From: Sandaracinaceae bacterium
GTDB lineage: Bacteria > Myxococcota_A > Polyangia > Polyangiales > Sandaracinaceae
Length of the DNA: 16,336 bases
Assembly (NCBI GenBank): GCA_025056955.1
Contig: JANWYL010000041.1
Coordinates: 1-16,336, forward strand
Direction of reading: 5' to 3'
Positions 15,445-16,336 of this stretch are shown here, in pieces. Below the pieces are notes generated by a model that ran no database searches, was not told the origin of the DNA, and saw nothing but the letters and a program-made list of their open reading frames with translations. Each line of letters starts with the position of its first letter. Within the stretch, counting starts at the first letter, position 1. The position numbers and the translations under genes are program-made.

Positions 15445-15924
15445 CTAGCGAGAAGTTGGGTGTGGGAAGCGTTGGAGTTCTTTGGCGAAGCGGCGCAGGT
15501 GATGGGGGGTGACGAGGGATTCGAAGGCCGAGACAATTCCAGTTGAGGAACGAAGCAAGTGCCCACTGACCAGAAAGGAGCCCGGCTCCTTTGAGGAGTG
15601 CACTGCGAGATAGAGTGTCCGAGAAGGGCTGAGGAAGGACATTTGACCTGCCTTGTTCTGGACCAGATCGAGGAGGCTACGCCCAAGCTTGCGCATTTCT
15701 TTCTGGCTCAAGTGGGATTGGCCTTGAATGATAAAGCCATCCGAGGCGAGAAAAACCAAGACGTGCCACAGGTCGGGCTGGCTTTCCCCTTGCGCCAGAG
15801 GCAGAAACTCGAGCAAGAAAGACTTGCAAATCAATTGAATGCCACCAAACATTCCCGAACCCGGGGCAGCCGGCCCAAAGCTTGTGCTTCTGGCAGCGTG
15901 GACCAATTCGAATTGATTTGTCAA
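15445..15924 (-). CDS. Hypothetical protein, 159 residues
   Basis: Not recognised with certainty. The product has no signal peptide or membrane segment. An alternating strand segment DLWHVLVFLASDGFIIQGQS (51-70) is followed by a helix with S-x-x-E-M-x-x-L-x-x-x-L (73-87), two more strands (103-110 and 116-124), and a closing VTPHHLRRFAKELQRF helix (138-153). This order of strands and helices recalls WapI-like/immunity-type small proteins, but that is a weak impression from pattern only. The start is a TTG at 15924 with AAAGAGGA about ten bases ahead. The gene is divergent from purH, with only 35-41 bases between the starts, and lies upstream of atpD on the same strand, so it may share a transcript with atpDC. 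Confidence 0.55.
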   Translation of the reverse strand: MTNQFELVHAARSTSFGPAAPGSGMFGGIQLICKSFLLEFLPLAQGESQPDLWHVLVFLASDGFIIQGQSHLSQKEMRKLGRSLLDLVQNKAGQMSFLSPSRTLYLAVHSSKEPGSFLVSGHLLRSSTGIVSAFESLVTPHHLRRFAKELQRFPHPTSR

Positions 15925-15965
15925 CGTTAAGAAGTCCTCTTTGGTAAGGGAGCCGAGACGTGAAC

Positions 15966-16336
15966 ATGAGCCCGTTCAGTTGTGCCCTGATTTCAGTGTA
16001 CGATAAGACGAATATTCTTCCGCTTGCCCAAGAGCTGAAGCGGTGGGGGGTAGAGATTCTCTCAACGGGCGGAACAGCTGCCATGTTGAGGGAGGCAGGG
16101 ATTTCCGTGGTCGAGGTGTCCGAATACACCGGTTTTCCGGAGCTCATGGGCGGTCGTGTCAAAACCCTTCACCCAAAGCTGCATGCGGGCATCCTCATGA
16201 GAGGGGAGGGTGACGACCGGGTGCAACTTGAAGCAATTGGGGGAAAGCCCATCGATTTGGTGGTTGTGAACCTTTACCCTTTCGAGTCTGCGCTTGCTCG
16301 AAAAGCATCTTTGCCTGAGGCGATTGAACTGATCGA
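15966..16336 (+). CDS. purH: Bifunctional AICAR transformylase/IMP cyclohydrolase (partial, N-terminal part)
   Basis: The first 123 codons of PurH; the rest lies beyond the right edge. This part is the IMP cyclohydrolase (MGS-like) domain, which closes FAICAR to IMP in the last step of purine synthesis; the missing part would be the AICAR formyltransferase. Diagnostic stretches are ALISVYDKTNI (7-17), EILSTGGTAAML (30-41), EYTGFPELMGGRVKTLHPK (53-71) with its conserved Lys66, HAGILMR (73-79) and DLVVVNLYPFE (97-107). The ATG at 15966 is used here; an in-frame GTG at 15960 has the better-spaced AAGGGAG (15946-15952) and may be the real start, adding two residues. It is divergent from the small gene ending at 15924. 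Confidence 0.95.
   Translation, partial: MSPFSCALISVYDKTNILPLAQELKRWGVEILSTGGTAAMLREAGISVVEVSEYTGFPELMGGRVKTLHPKLHAGILMRGEGDDRVQLEAIGGKPIDLVVVNLYPFESALARKASLPEAIELI

Overview
The window reads as chromosomal DNA of a Gram-negative bacterium, most likely a member of the Myxococcota or another former deltaproteobacterial lineage. That guess rests on three things: a bacterial fatty acyl-CoA reductase with a FAR_C-type tail, a polysaccharide pyruvyl transferase whose opening resembles myxobacterial homologues I remember, and a large secreted outer-membrane beta-barrel protein. GTG and TTG starts are used alongside ATG. I could not run any search, so the taxonomy is an inference. Genes are densely packed. 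I saw no tRNA, rRNA, CRISPR array or insertion sequence, and no gene-free stretch longer than about 300 bases.

Left arm (1-4102, minus strand). Four genes form one tightly coupled operon, read right to left. They are a HAD-IB-like protein whose catalytic acids are replaced, a fatty acyl-CoA reductase (FAR), a second thioester-reductase-like SDR, and a polysaccharide pyruvyl transferase cut by the window edge. The three junctions are a 4-base ATGA overlap, a ribosome-binding site lying inside the preceding stop region, and a 10-base overlap. A 7+2+7 palindrome resembling a TetR-type operator overlaps the start of the first gene. The set suggests reduction of acyl chains and modification of a surface lipid or glycan, but no such pathway can be named from the sequence. 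This operon is the best candidate for an undescribed system.

Middle (4142-10486, plus strand). A doubtful small ORF is followed by a DUF2079 membrane protein, accA (acetyl-CoA carboxyltransferase alpha), a large GT-C-like membrane protein, and a DUF2237 protein. The GT-C-like gene is visibly A+T-rich over most of its length, then returns to the local base composition in its soluble tail. accA supplies malonyl-CoA for fatty acid synthesis, which fits the lipid theme of the left arm, but it is a housekeeping gene.

Right arm (10524-16336). A 966-residue exported protein contains two copies of a roughly 340-residue beta-rich module, offset by almost exactly 424 residues and each followed by a proline-rich segment. 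It converges on atpD-atpC (F1 beta and epsilon, minus strand), which are not preceded here by atpA or atpG. Upstream of atpD is a small unrecognised gene, divergent from purH, which runs off the right edge.
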